Shown one piece after another: positions 37,463-46,063 of a stretch of DNA of 64,000 bases (positions are counted from its first letter, which is position 1; each line of letters starts with the position of its first letter). The notes beneath the pieces were generated by a model. It saw only the letters and a list, made by a program, of their open reading frames with translations, did no database searches and was not told where the DNA came from. The translations under genes were made by a program, and so were the position numbers. Source of the DNA: a marine gamma proteobacterium HTCC2080 (lineage in GTDB: Bacteria > Pseudomonadota > Gammaproteobacteria > Pseudomonadales > Halieaceae); NCBI GenBank assembly GCA_000169115.1, contig AAVV01000003.1, forward strand, positions 62,001 to 126,000, in the 5' to 3' direction.

Positions 37463-40336
37463 TTATAGACGGAAAGTCACCTGAGCAAACAAGTACTGAC
37501 CGAGGGTATCGTAGAAACCCGCTGTCGCGTTTGCGTTAGAGGACAATGAACCACCTACCAGTGGTGGCTCTTCGTCTAAGACGTTGTTGATACCGACCAG
37601 GATCTCAGAATCACCCAAGAAGCGGATGGTTGCGTTCAGATCGAGGTAGTTCTCACCGCCGTCGCTCTCGTCCTGTGCGATGGTATCGATACCTTCACTA
37701 CGACCGTTGGTCAAACCACCGTCATAGTCAACACCGCCAAAGTGACGCCATCGGATGCTGGCTGCCCAGAAACCGTTGCTGTCGTAAGACGCAGTAGCTG
37801 TGTGACGCCACTCAGGTGAGGGGTAACAACGGCTGCTGATCAAGCCAACACAGTCGTAAGTATCAGCACCAGGAATCTCAACTTCCTTGGTCAGCATGTA
37901 AGTACCGATCAAGCTTAAGTTGAAAGATCCACCCAGAGCGTCAATGCCCCAAGCACCTGCAACGTCAACACCTTCCCAGGTATTCTTACCGCCGTTCAAG
38001 CTAGCGTTCAGAACCGAACCTGTCTCGCCCTGCCACAGTGAACCGTTGCCTGAACGCGTAATCGCGTCACAGAACAATCCGTTCTCAGCACACTGGCGAA
38101 CGATGTTCTCAGCACCGATACTTGTAACGGTCTCTTCGATTTCGATACTCCAGTAATCCGCAGAAATTGTCAGATTATCGGTAGGAGTCAGTACCACACC
38201 GAAGGTGATGGTGTCTGCTTCCTCAGCGTCCAGACCTGGGTTACCACCCGTGATCTGGTTGTATTGGTCAGCAGGACTCAAAGCGATGTTGCCATATTGA
38301 CCGGCTGTAACACCCGTATTCGCACATTGTGCCTGTGAATACTCTGGCGCCTCGCCATTTGCAACGATGCCGCCACAGGGGTCAACACCAGCCCAGAGGC
38401 CCAGATTCTGCTGTGAGTACAGCTCTGATACGTTTGGTGCTCGCACCGCGCGGTTGTAGCCCATACGGATACGGAGCAAATCGATAGGCTGGAAGTCAGC
38501 ACCGATTCGATAGGTATCCTGACCGCCAACCGTGCTGTAGTCAGAGTAACGATATGCCAAGTCAAGAACTAAGCTATCGAGGACTGGGACGCTAGCTTCA
38601 CCAAAGAATTCAGAGACGTTGTAGCTGCCTCCCAGTGAAGGTGTTGGACCGCCTTGTCCTAACAGCTGACCTTCTTCGAAGACAGTATCAGCGATACGCT
38701 CAAACTTCTCGCCGCGCCACTCATAACCGACAACGACCTTGATGGGGTTGCTGGTGGTAGGCAGTGCGAACAAGTCGCCTGTTACATAGCCGTTGATGAC
38801 TTCTGTTGACGTTGTACCGTTCAGTACGCCAACACCTGTCAGGCCTGCAGCCTGCTCAGGAGTAACGCCTTGATAGGTGAAAACGTCCCACAAAATATCA
38901 GCGGTATCGGGATCAATGTTCTTCGTGATCTTAGGTGCGAAGAAGTCGTTAATGTACGTCGCAGTCGATCGTGTTTGTCCGTACAAGTAGCTGATGTCAT
39001 ATGACCATGTGTCATTGATATCACCCTTCATACCCGTAACCATACGGAACGAATCGTGCGTAGTATTGCTTGAGCGTGGACCGCCCTCTACGTTTCGCTT
39101 ACCAACGTATACACCAAACTCGTCATACCCTGGGCCATAAAGATCAACCAGTGCATCCTGGAAAGGAGCAGGGAAGTCATCGAGGTCAAGGATATATGCT
39201 TCAACGAAGAAACTGCCTGACTCAGCAATTTGAGCGCGTGACTCGTTGCTGGCATACATAGTTTCGAAGTAAGGCGTGAAGTGATCGTTTAGCTTGTACT
39301 CAGCAAAAGCGCCAATTGACCACTGCTCGATAGGACGCAGGAAGTGGTTGATTGGTGCGTAGTTGTAACGGTTAGTACCGTCCCAAGGTGTTAAACCACC
39401 TGAAGAGTTGATGTTGCCGAAGAACTCTTGATCGTAGTCATAGTTACGACCATTGGTACCCGCAGGGCCCTGTCCACCAACAACTGTAGGTGCCAAAAAG
39501 TAGTTTGGAATGATAGCGTTAGCTGAACCACCTACACCTGTAGCAGCACCCGTCAAAGCGCCTGAAGAGTAATCTCTTGATTCTTGACGAAGTTCTTTCT
39601 GCTCACGCCATGTACCGTAAACAGTCGCATTACCTTTGCCATCAGCAAAGTCGCTACCCATGATAAAATCGATCTGGTAGTTCTCACCGTCGGGGCCTTC
39701 GGTACCGGAGGGGTAATCAAAGTTACGGGCGTCAAGCAGTGGCTGAATGTAACTGTTGTCGTTGTCGTGTCGGTAACCTGACCAACCGCCGCGGATTTCA
39801 ATACCATCCATCTTGCGGGTAACGAAGTTAACAACACCAGCAACCGCGTCGGCGCCGTAGGTTGCAGATGCACCACCGGTCAATACGTCGACACGCTCGA
39901 GGGCAATAGTCGGAACCTGACCAACGTCTGGCGCCTGCGAGTAAATACCACCCGCCTGCATACGTCGACCGTTAATCAATACCAAGGTTCGGTTAGTTCC
40001 TAAGCCACGCAGGTCGACTGTCGCCGTACCGGTTGCGCCGTTAGAAATGTTGGCGTTTTGGCTGGTCTCGATTGAAGGCAAGCTGTTCAGCACTTGTTCA
40101 ATGTTCACAAAACCCAAGTTCTTGATGTTTTCGGCATTAACTACGGTTACTGGGCTAGTAGCACCAAAGCCGTCTTCTGTCTTAATACGTGTACCGGTAA
40201 CGATTACCTCTTCTACGGTATCGTCTACAGCACCATCAATATCTTCGTCTTGTCCGAATGCCAGACCGCTGGTCAGCGTGGTTGCCAAAGCCGCGGTAAC
40301 GGCAAGGCTAAGCTGTCGCTTATGCAGTGACTTCAT
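37463..40336 (-). CDS. Large TonB-dependent receptor
   Basis: Outer-membrane receptor of 957 residues. A signal peptide (residues 1-28) is followed by the TonB-box-like EEVIVTGTRIKTED and a plug with VLINGRRMQAGG and VDVLTGGASATYGADAVAG. A long barrel ends in QYLFAQVTFRL, with terminal Leu where Phe is commonest. It belongs to the large family with N-termini EEVxVTGTRI that is abundant in marine Gammaproteobacteria and takes up peptides, glycans or other organics; the substrate is not predictable. Two pairs of Cys in loops may be disulfides. It has its own terminator downstream, and 216 bp upstream with two inverted repeats (40445-40458 and 40460-40486). Confidence 0.9.
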   Translation of the reverse strand: MKSLHKRQLSLAVTAALATTLTSGLAFGQDEDIDGAVDDTVEEVIVTGTRIKTEDGFGATSPVTVVNAENIKNLGFVNIEQVLNSLPSIETSQNANISNGATGTATVDLRGLGTNRTLVLINGRRMQAGGIYSQAPDVGQVPTIALERVDVLTGGASATYGADAVAGVVNFVTRKMDGIEIRGGWSGYRHDNDNSYIQPLLDARNFDYPSGTEGPDGENYQIDFIMGSDFADGKGNATVYGTWREQKELRQESRDYSSGALTGAATGVGGSANAIIPNYFLAPTVVGGQGPAGTNGRNYDYDQEFFGNINSSGGLTPWDGTNRYNYAPINHFLRPIEQWSIGAFAEYKLNDHFTPYFETMYASNESRAQIAESGSFFVEAYILDLDDFPAPFQDALVDLYGPGYDEFGVYVGKRNVEGGPRSSNTTHDSFRMVTGMKGDINDTWSYDISYLYGQTRSTATYINDFFAPKITKNIDPDTADILWDVFTYQGVTPEQAAGLTGVGVLNGTTSTEVINGYVTGDLFALPTTSNPIKVVVGYEWRGEKFERIADTVFEEGQLLGQGGPTPSLGGSYNVSEFFGEASVPVLDSLVLDLAYRYSDYSTVGGQDTYRIGADFQPIDLLRIRMGYNRAVRAPNVSELYSQQNLGLWAGVDPCGGIVANGEAPEYSQAQCANTGVTAGQYGNIALSPADQYNQITGGNPGLDAEEADTITFGVVLTPTDNLTISADYWSIEIEETVTSIGAENIVRQCAENGLFCDAITRSGNGSLWQGETGSVLNASLNGGKNTWEGVDVAGAWGIDALGGSFNLSLIGTYMLTKEVEIPGADTYDCVGLISSRCYPSPEWRHTATASYDSNGFWAASIRWRHFGGVDYDGGLTNGRSEGIDTIAQDESDGGENYLDLNATIRFLGDSEILVGINNVLDEEPPLVGGSLSSNANATAGFYDTLGQYLFAQVTFRL

Positions 40337-40459
40337 GGGAAAACCTCGTCTTCTAGTAATTTCTAGTGTTAGTTAAGAGCGCTCTGTCCGGCTCGAATAT
40401 CCGGACCGAGGACGGAGAGTAATCAATTGTGGACGGTAAGTGAGAGCCTTTAGAGGCTA

Positions 40460-40486
40460 CTTTGTGCATTATTCACGCTCACAAAG
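40460..40486. promoter_or_regulatory. Inverted repeat upstream of the large receptor gene
   Basis: CTTTGTG and CACAAAG arms of seven bases separated by 13 bp, about 125-150 bp upstream of the receptor start. Next to it (40445-40458) is a second small inverted repeat, AGCCT-TTAG-AGGCT. Either may be an operator or a leader hairpin. The spacing does not fit the standard CRP site. Confidence 0.3.
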
Positions 40487-40552
40487 GGGAACTTACGCTT
40501 TGCAACCCATTCAATTGTGAATTTTGCGGCCTCTCGCGGAGCTTTATCGGCC

Positions 40553-41128
40553 TCAGTCAATGCGTCGAACCCCCACAGAACGTCCAGTCGACAGGACTGT
40601 CATCGTCCACAACCCTATAAAGTTCTTTTTGAAGTGAACCTTATTGTCTCCCCGAGTGTGTCTATATTTACTGCTCCCGGTACGTTGCCGCCAGACTTGA
40701 CCGTTATCAAGGGCAAATATGGACTTACCGCTCCAGCCGGAGAAATTACCCACGATCATGGCGTCGAAGGGCTCGGTCAGTGCCTGAGCTTTTGCAGCCT
40801 CAAGTTCCTCAGCGGCCGCAAGCTCTTCATTCACCCGACGTTCAACCTCGGCTTCGATCGCTTTTTCTTGCTCAACATCACTCAAAGTGGCTGCGCCCAC
40901 GCTCTGAACATCGCCTACCGGTGTCGAGGTGTTCAATTCTGTGGGTAGAAACCGGTCTCGCAGCCAATTATCGAGAAACTCTTGCTGTTCACCCGAAAGT
41001 GCACCTACACCCGAAGCCTCACGCTCTGCAGATGTCATCTCTTCAGCGAGACCTTTAAAAAGGTCTGATTGCGTAAATGCCCACATAGGCAGTAGACAAA
41101 TGAGACAGACAGTCATTACACGCAGCAT
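40553..41128 (-). CDS. Exported protein of unknown function
   Basis: A 191-residue protein with a clear signal peptide (MLRVMTVCLICLLPMWAFTQ). A middle Glu/Ala-rich helix follows (VEQEKAIEAEVERRVNEELA). A compact C-terminal domain of about 70 residues has Trp and basic residues (FDAMIVGNFSGWSGKSIF and VGVRRID). I recognise this C-terminal beta-type domain as common in short periplasmic proteins but cannot name it. The ATG at 41126-41128 has AGGAG about seven bases upstream. It lies upstream of the large receptor on the same strand, 216 bp away. Confidence 0.7.
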   Translation of the reverse strand: MLRVMTVCLICLLPMWAFTQSDLFKGLAEEMTSAEREASGVGALSGEQQEFLDNWLRDRFLPTELNTSTPVGDVQSVGAATLSDVEQEKAIEAEVERRVNEELAAAEELEAAKAQALTEPFDAMIVGNFSGWSGKSIFALDNGQVWRQRTGSSKYRHTRGDNKVHFKKNFIGLWTMTVLSTGRSVGVRRID

Positions 41129-41493
41129 ATGGTATCTCCTGTTGCGAAGTTGAGTGGGAGGCCGCTCCACAAGAGCTGGTCGCAAGCAAGTATATAGCTG
41201 GTAGAGGCTTCTTACACGAATCTCGTATTTGCAGAGACATTAGTGGCGGCCATACTGACGAGTGGTGGCCGTACTAGCATTACCATTAGCCGTACTGTTT
41301 TCAGAGTTGACGCTGGTGATAGTGCTGACTCGGGCACTAACGTTATAAACCGCGCTCGTAGCACCCGACGTGCGATAGGCTTAAGCTGTTCATCGACTCT
41401 GCCGAACGTGGCGCACAGTGTCCTGATGATAAAGATGCACAAGGTGAACCCTCAAGACGAAGGGTAATAATAGCAGTGACTAAAAAGTAGCCA
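41129..41493. other. 365-bp gap without a convincing gene
   Basis: No well-supported coding sequence is present. A stop-to-stop open stretch of 46 codons on the minus strand (41240-41380) translates to a Ser/Thr/Asn/Ala-rich peptide (VNSENSTANGNASTATTR) but has no ATG, GTG or TTG start. It may be a decayed gene fragment. The divergent promoters of the exported protein and of the dehydrogenase at 41494 must also lie here, though I could not define them. Confidence 0.5.
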
Positions 41494-42900
41494 ATGAATC
41501 TCGCCAAACCGCCTCAAGCTATCGCCGCGGCACTCAGCGCACTTCTGGGGCGTGAGCGCTTTTTAACGGATAGCCAATCTTTGCAACATTACGGAAGGGA
41601 TTGGACGCGATTCGCCGCGCCAGCGCCCTCAGGCGTGCTGCTTCCTAATACGATCGGCGAAATACAAGCCATTGTGGGCTTAGCCCGGCAAAACGGGGTC
41701 AAACTCGTACCGTCAGGGGGCAGGACAGGGCTAAGCGGCGGTGCCATGGCCACGAACGGCGAGCTGGTTTTATCTTTAGAGCGCGTGAGAAAAATTTCGC
41801 CCGTCAACCAAGCGGGGCGCAGCGTAACCTGCGAGGCCGGTGCCATCACAGCGCAAATACAGCAAGCCGCCGCCAAGGAGGGCCTTATGTATCCCGTTGA
41901 CTTTGCCTCAAGCGGGTCGAGTCAGATCGGGGGTAACATCGCGACAAATGCAGGCGGCATTCAGGTTATCCGATACGGAATGACCCGCGACTGGGTAACA
42001 GGGCTGAAAGTAGTGACAGGAACGGGTGAGTTGCTGGAACTGAATCAGGGCCTAATCAAAAACAACACGGGCCTCGATTTTCGCCATCTGTTTATTGGCT
42101 CTGAAGGCATTTTAGGGGTCATCGTGGAGGCAACCCTGGCACTCACCGATCCACCGAGGAACCCACGTGTCATGGTGCTTGGGGTTCGATCTATGGCCGC
42201 ACTCATGCAGGTACTCGCGAGCTGCCAAGCTCAGCTCTCAATCCTAGCCTTCGAGTTTTTCTCTGACCTCGCTCTGGAAAAAGTCACCGCCGAGCATTCG
42301 ATTCAGCCACCCCTCCAAGAGCGCTATCCCTTCTATGCGCTGGTAGAGTTCGAAAGCACTTCCGCGACGGCGGAGACACGGGCGCTAGAAGTAGTCGAAG
42401 CTTGCATAGCCAAAGGCTGGGTTGCCGATGCGGTGCTGAGCCAGAGTGAAAGTCAGCGCCGCAGCCTTTGGCGCCTGCGAGAAGACATCTCCGAGACTAT
42501 TGCACAATGGACACCTTATAAAAACGATATATCAACAACGGTACAGCAAGCGCCTGAACTACTGAGGAGCGTTGACGCGCTGGTTTCCCAGCATTACCCC
42601 GACCTGGAGGTCGTGTGGTATGGCCATATCGGCGACGGCAACCTGCACTTGAATATCCTCAAGCCCGATGGGGTATCGGTGGGTGATTTTCAGGATCGTT
42701 GTAAAGGCGTCAGTGCGCATTTGTTTGCGGCAGTGCAAGAGCTCCGGGGCTCGATCTCGGCGGAGCATGGGGTCGGGTTGCTTAAAAAGGAATTCTTACG
42801 GTTTAGTCGTACAGAAAGCGAAATAGAGCTGATGCGGGGTATCAAAGCCCAGTTTGACCCCGACGGAATCTTCAATCCAGGTAAGGTCTTCGACCCATAA
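41494..42900 (+). CDS. FAD-linked D-2-hydroxyacid dehydrogenase (D-2-hydroxyglutarate dehydrogenase type)
   Basis: A 468-residue flavoprotein of the GlcD/D2HGDH family. FAD-binding motifs are LVPSGGRTGLSGGAMAT and SSGSSQIGGNIATNAGG, and the C-terminal metal-binding motif is WYGHIGDGNLHLNIL followed by SAEHGVGLLKKEFL. Such enzymes oxidise D-2-hydroxyglutarate or D-lactate and pass electrons to the quinone pool or an electron-transfer flavoprotein. Homologues often neighbour serA, whose side reaction makes D-2-hydroxyglutarate; serA is not seen here. Just after its stop are four tandem 15-bp repeats. Confidence 0.85.
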   Translation: MNLAKPPQAIAAALSALLGRERFLTDSQSLQHYGRDWTRFAAPAPSGVLLPNTIGEIQAIVGLARQNGVKLVPSGGRTGLSGGAMATNGELVLSLERVRKISPVNQAGRSVTCEAGAITAQIQQAAAKEGLMYPVDFASSGSSQIGGNIATNAGGIQVIRYGMTRDWVTGLKVVTGTGELLELNQGLIKNNTGLDFRHLFIGSEGILGVIVEATLALTDPPRNPRVMVLGVRSMAALMQVLASCQAQLSILAFEFFSDLALEKVTAEHSIQPPLQERYPFYALVEFESTSATAETRALEVVEACIAKGWVADAVLSQSESQRRSLWRLREDISETIAQWTPYKNDISTTVQQAPELLRSVDALVSQHYPDLEVVWYGHIGDGNLHLNILKPDGVSVGDFQDRCKGVSAHLFAAVQELRGSISAEHGVGLLKKEFLRFSRTESEIELMRGIKAQFDPDGIFNPGKVFDP

Positions 42901-42903
42901 TCC

Positions 42904-42963
42904 AAAACGCCTCTCTTTAGAACGCTTCTTTCCAGAGCGCTTTTTTGCAGAACGCTTTTTTGC
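42904..42963. repeat. Four tandem copies of a 15-bp unit
   Basis: Starting four bases after the dehydrogenase stop: AAAACGCCTCTCTTT, AGAACGCTTCTTTCC, AGAGCGCTTTTTTGC, AGAACGCTTTTTTGC. The last two differ at one base, so the array is probably young. The unit length is five codons and the dehydrogenase reading frame stays open through it. No hairpin forms, so it is not a standard terminator. Confidence 0.85.
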
Positions 42964-43089
42964 AGAAATCACCGCTCCAAAGCGCCTCGTGTTACTAGGC
43001 TTCGAACCGCGATTAGGCAGCTGTCGATAAATCCCCTAAATTTATACCGTTTGCGGCTAACCATTGCACAACACAGCGCTGAGAGGGGA

Positions 43090-43764
43090 TCAATTAGCCT
43101 GCAGAGTTTCTACGCCTTGAGGGGTACCTAGCATTAGTACATCCGCAGGCCGTCGGGCAAAAAGACCACTGCAAACCACACCGGTGATGTGATTAATGGC
43201 CTCCTCAGTTTCCAACGCGTGATCAATTGAAAGCCCATGAACGTCGAGAATCACATTTCCGTTATCGGTTACCACACCGTCGCGCCAAATAGGCTGCCCT
43301 CCTAGCTTGACCAGCTCACGGGCCACGAAACTCCTTGCCATGGGAATCACCTCTACAGGTAACGGGAACGCGCCCAGCGTTGCGACCTTCTTTGACGCAT
43401 CTGCAATGCATAAAAAACGTTTCGCGGCAGCGGCAATAATTTTTTCACGGGTCAGAGCGGCGCCTCCTCCCTTAATGAGCTGCAGCCGCTGATTGGCTTC
43501 ATCAGCGCCATCAATATAGGCATCTAACTGCCCTACGTCATTGAGGTCGCCCAATGGAATTTGCAATTCCTGTAACAAGGCTGCAGAGCGCTGTGAGCTT
43601 GATACGGTGATATTGATGCGCTGTTTAATAGCAGGCAGTAACCTGATAAAACACTCGGCTGTGCTGCCAGTACCAATACCCAATACCAGATTGTCACCGG
43701 GGAGGGCCTTGACCCATTCGAGCGCCGCCAGTGCTACGGCCTCCTTCATCCCTTGCTGATCCAC
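43090..43764 (-). CDS. rpiA: Ribose-5-phosphate isomerase A
   Basis: Interconverts ribose-5-phosphate and ribulose-5-phosphate. The 224-residue protein has the phosphate loop [26 protein letters not shown] with the active-site Asp pair, and [12 protein letters not shown] with the catalytic Glu. Length and motifs are complete. It is divergent from the ArsR-methyltransferase gene across 120 bp. In many relatives rpiA is next to ilvA; here about 12.8 kb separates them, including the tkt-fba run and the receptor/sulfotransferase pair, which may have been inserted. Confidence 0.96.
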   Translation of the reverse strand: MDQQGMKEAVALAALEWVKALPGDNLVLGIGTGSTAECFIRLLPAIKQRINITVSSSQRSAALLQELQIPLGDLNDVGQLDAYIDGADEANQRLQLIKGGGAALTREKIIAAAAKRFLCIADASKKVATLGAFPLPVEVIPMARSFVARELVKLGGQPIWRDGVVTDNGNVILDVHGLSIDHALETEEAINHITGVVCSGLFARRPADVLMLGTPQGVETLQAN

Positions 43765-43836
43765 TCGCTTTACCCCTCGCTGCCGCGCCCTTTTGTCTTT
43801 ATCCCGAATAGTGACACAGAGCGGCGGAATTTATTA

Positions 43837-43854
43837 CATCAAAATATTTTGATG
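43837..43854. promoter_or_regulatory. Perfect 18-bp palindrome, probable operator of the methyl-cycle operon
   Basis: CATCAAAATATTTTGATG lies 31-48 bases upstream of the ArsR-methyltransferase start and covers its predicted -35 box. An ArsR-type homodimer binding such a site would repress its own operon (metK, ahcY, metF). SahR-type regulators of S-adenosylhomocysteine metabolism are known to bind palindromes ending TTGAT; I could not compare a motif here. Confidence 0.7.
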
Positions 43855-43878
43855 TTTCGTTGCTGGGGGTGCTAGACT
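43849..43878 (+). promoter_or_regulatory. Promoter of the methyl-cycle operon
   Basis: A -35 TTGATG (43849-43854), 18-bp spacer and extended -10 TGCTAGACT (TAGACT at 43873-43878). Transcription should begin about 43885, which is the first base of the ATG, so the mRNA would be leaderless. The -35 overlaps the palindrome. Confidence 0.55.
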
Positions 43879-43884
43879 CCGCGA

Positions 43885-44868
43885 ATGTCCCCGAAATCAA
43901 ACATCGTCCCGCTGGCCATCAGGCCTAGCGAGGTTCCCCTTACAGCGCTGTTCAAGGCGCTGGGGGATGAATTACGAATCAATATCCTGCGTGTTCTAAA
44001 GGAGGGGTCTCTCAGCGTCACCGAGTTGTGTCACATCTTCGAACTGGGCCAAAGCGCTCTGAGCCACCATTTAAAAGTGATGGTGAAAGCCAATTTACTG
44101 ACCCGGCGCCATGAAGGTACCGTCACCTTTTACCGTCGGCAGTTGGCCGAAGGCCATCACAGCGCACTGATCAATGAAGCTTTACACCTTGTTGATGGTG
44201 CACCATTGTCTCAGACACTTACCGAGGGAATGGCAAGGGTCCGAAAGCTACGCGAGCAAAATTCGCTGGCGTTTTTTCAAGACAACAGCCATCGATTTCG
44301 TGAGCAGCAGGAGCTGATCGCCTCTTGGGAGGATTATCGACAGGCCACACTGCATTTACTCGATCGCCAAACCAAGCAGCCCCTTCAATCCATACTCGAG
44401 CTGGGCCCCGGCGATGGCAGCTTATTAGCCGATCTCTCTAAGCGAGCTTTGACTGTTGTTGCTCTAGACAATTCCGCTGCAATGCTCGAGCAAGCCCGAG
44501 TAAAAAGCACTGGGGCCAAAAATATTCACTTCACACTGGGTGATGCCAGCCACCTTATAGAACAGCAACAACACTTCGATGCCGTTATTGCCAACATGGT
44601 GCTGCACCACACTCCCAATCCAGAGGCTACGTTTCGAGATAGCGCCCAATTGGTGGGGGCTGGCGGGGTGATGATTATCAGTGAGTTGTGCCCCCACGAT
44701 CAGGACTGGGCACGGGAGGTTTGCGGGGACCTGTGGCTGGGCTTTGAACCCGCAGCTTTAACTCGATGGGCCGACCAAGCAGGCCTCCAAAGCCAGGCCG
44801 AACTGTTCATAGCACAGCGTAATGGATTTCAAATTCAAGTCCGTTTATTCCAAAGACCAACACTCTAA
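43885..44868 (+). CDS. ArsR-family regulator fused to a SAM-dependent methyltransferase domain (SahR-like)
   Basis: A 327-residue protein in two parts. Residues 10-100 form an ArsR winged helix ([39 protein letters not shown]). From about residue 170 there is a class I methyltransferase fold with the SAM-binding motif [15 protein letters not shown] and [12 protein letters not shown]. The family is thought to sense SAM or SAH through the second domain. It is the first gene of a run with metK (16 bp on), ahcY, metF and rsmE, fitting control of the methyl cycle like SahR; the ligand is inferred. No ribosome site precedes the ATG, in line with a leaderless mRNA. Confidence 0.85.
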   Translation: MSPKSNIVPLAIRPSEVPLTALFKALGDELRINILRVLKEGSLSVTELCHIFELGQSALSHHLKVMVKANLLTRRHEGTVTFYRRQLAEGHHSALINEALHLVDGAPLSQTLTEGMARVRKLREQNSLAFFQDNSHRFREQQELIASWEDYRQATLHLLDRQTKQPLQSILELGPGDGSLLADLSKRALTVVALDNSAAMLEQARVKSTGAKNIHFTLGDASHLIEQQQHFDAVIANMVLHHTPNPEATFRDSAQLVGAGGVMIISELCPHDQDWAREVCGDLWLGFEPAALTRWADQAGLQSQAELFIAQRNGFQIQVRLFQRPTL

Positions 44869-44884
44869 AATAAGGAACTGCACG

Positions 44885-46042
44885 ATGAGTGAGTACTCAC
44901 TATTTACCTCTGAATCTGTCTCGGAAGGTCACCCTGACAAAATGGCCGATCAGATCTCAGATGCGATCTTAGACGCGATTTTAACCGACGACCAACAAGC
45001 CCGGGTCGCCGTTGAAACGTTAGTGAAAACCGGCATGGTGGTCATTGCTGGTGAAGTCACCACTAACACCTATGTAGACCTTGAAGAGGTGGTACGTGGG
45101 GTTGTTAATGACATTGGCTATAACAGCTCAGATGTGGGTTTTGACGGTAGTTCTTGTGCTGTTCTCAACGCCATTGGTAAACAGTCACACGACATTGCCA
45201 TGGGCGTTGACGAAGGCCAAGACAAAGAGCAGGGTGCCGGTGATCAGGGTCTCATGTTTGGTTACGCCAGTAACGAGACTGACGTGCTCATGCCCGCTCC
45301 TATTTATTACGCCCATCGGTTAGTCGAGAAGCAAGCCGAGCTGCGCAAAGCAGGAGCCCTGCCCTGGCTGCGGCCTGATGCAAAAAGCCAGGTCACACTG
45401 GCCTATGACGAGAGCGGCAAGCCTGCGCGGGTCGATGCTGTGGTGCTCTCAACCCAGCACGATCCCGGTATTAGCCAGGCCGATATTCACGCTGAAATAT
45501 TGGAACACGTGATACGGCCAGTGTTACCCGAAGCTTGGCTCCACGCCGATACGCGCTATCACATCAATCCCACAGGCCAGTTCATTATTGGCGGTCCCGT
45601 TGGCGATGCTGGTTTAACCGGCCGTAAGATCATTGTGGACACCTACGGCGGCATGGCCCGACACGGTGGAGGGGCCTTTTCTGGAAAAGATCCCTCGAAA
45701 GTCGATCGATCAGCAGCCTATGCAGCGCGCTATGTGGCCAAAAATATTGTAGCGGCAGGCCTCGCCGAGCGCTGTGAGATTCAAGTCTCCTATGCGATTG
45801 GTGTTGCTGAGCCCACTTCAATCTCTGTTAACACCTTTGGCACCAGCGCTATTGGCGATGCCGAAATAGCCCGTCTCGTGCGGGAACACTTCGATTTACG
45901 CCCCAAGGGAATTATCGAAATGCTTGACCTGAAGCGGCCTATTTACCGTATGACCGCCAGCTACGGCCATTTTGGCCGAAACGACGTCGACTTCCCCTGG
46001 GAGCGTACCGATAAAGCCGACGCGCTGCGCGCCTCAGCCTGA
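44885..46042 (+). CDS. metK: S-adenosylmethionine synthetase
   Basis: Makes S-adenosylmethionine from methionine and ATP. The 385-residue enzyme begins [20 protein letters not shown] and has the ATP-site [13 protein letters not shown] and the P-loop-like [22 protein letters not shown] at 44885 follows AAGGA; an upstream in-frame start at 44822 falls within the regulator gene and is not needed. It is the second gene of the methyl-cycle operon. Confidence 0.97.
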   Translation: MSEYSLFTSESVSEGHPDKMADQISDAILDAILTDDQQARVAVETLVKTGMVVIAGEVTTNTYVDLEEVVRGVVNDIGYNSSDVGFDGSSCAVLNAIGKQSHDIAMGVDEGQDKEQGAGDQGLMFGYASNETDVLMPAPIYYAHRLVEKQAELRKAGALPWLRPDAKSQVTLAYDESGKPARVDAVVLSTQHDPGISQADIHAEILEHVIRPVLPEAWLHADTRYHINPTGQFIIGGPVGDAGLTGRKIIVDTYGGMARHGGGAFSGKDPSKVDRSAAYAARYVAKNIVAAGLAERCEIQVSYAIGVAEPTSISVNTFGTSAIGDAEIARLVREHFDLRPKGIIEMLDLKRPIYRMTASYGHFGRNDVDFPWERTDKADALRASA

Positions 46043-46063
46043 ACTCACTGAAAGGAAAAACTC

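Noticed and set aside
41212-41467. Two opposing open frames of about 75 codons in the gap before the dehydrogenase
   Set aside because: Neither has a ribosome site or recognisable features; their residues look like translated non-coding sequence.
46043-46063. SAH or SAM riboswitch before ahcY or metK
   Set aside because: Only 21 bp lies between metK and ahcY and 16 bp before metK, too little for either riboswitch.
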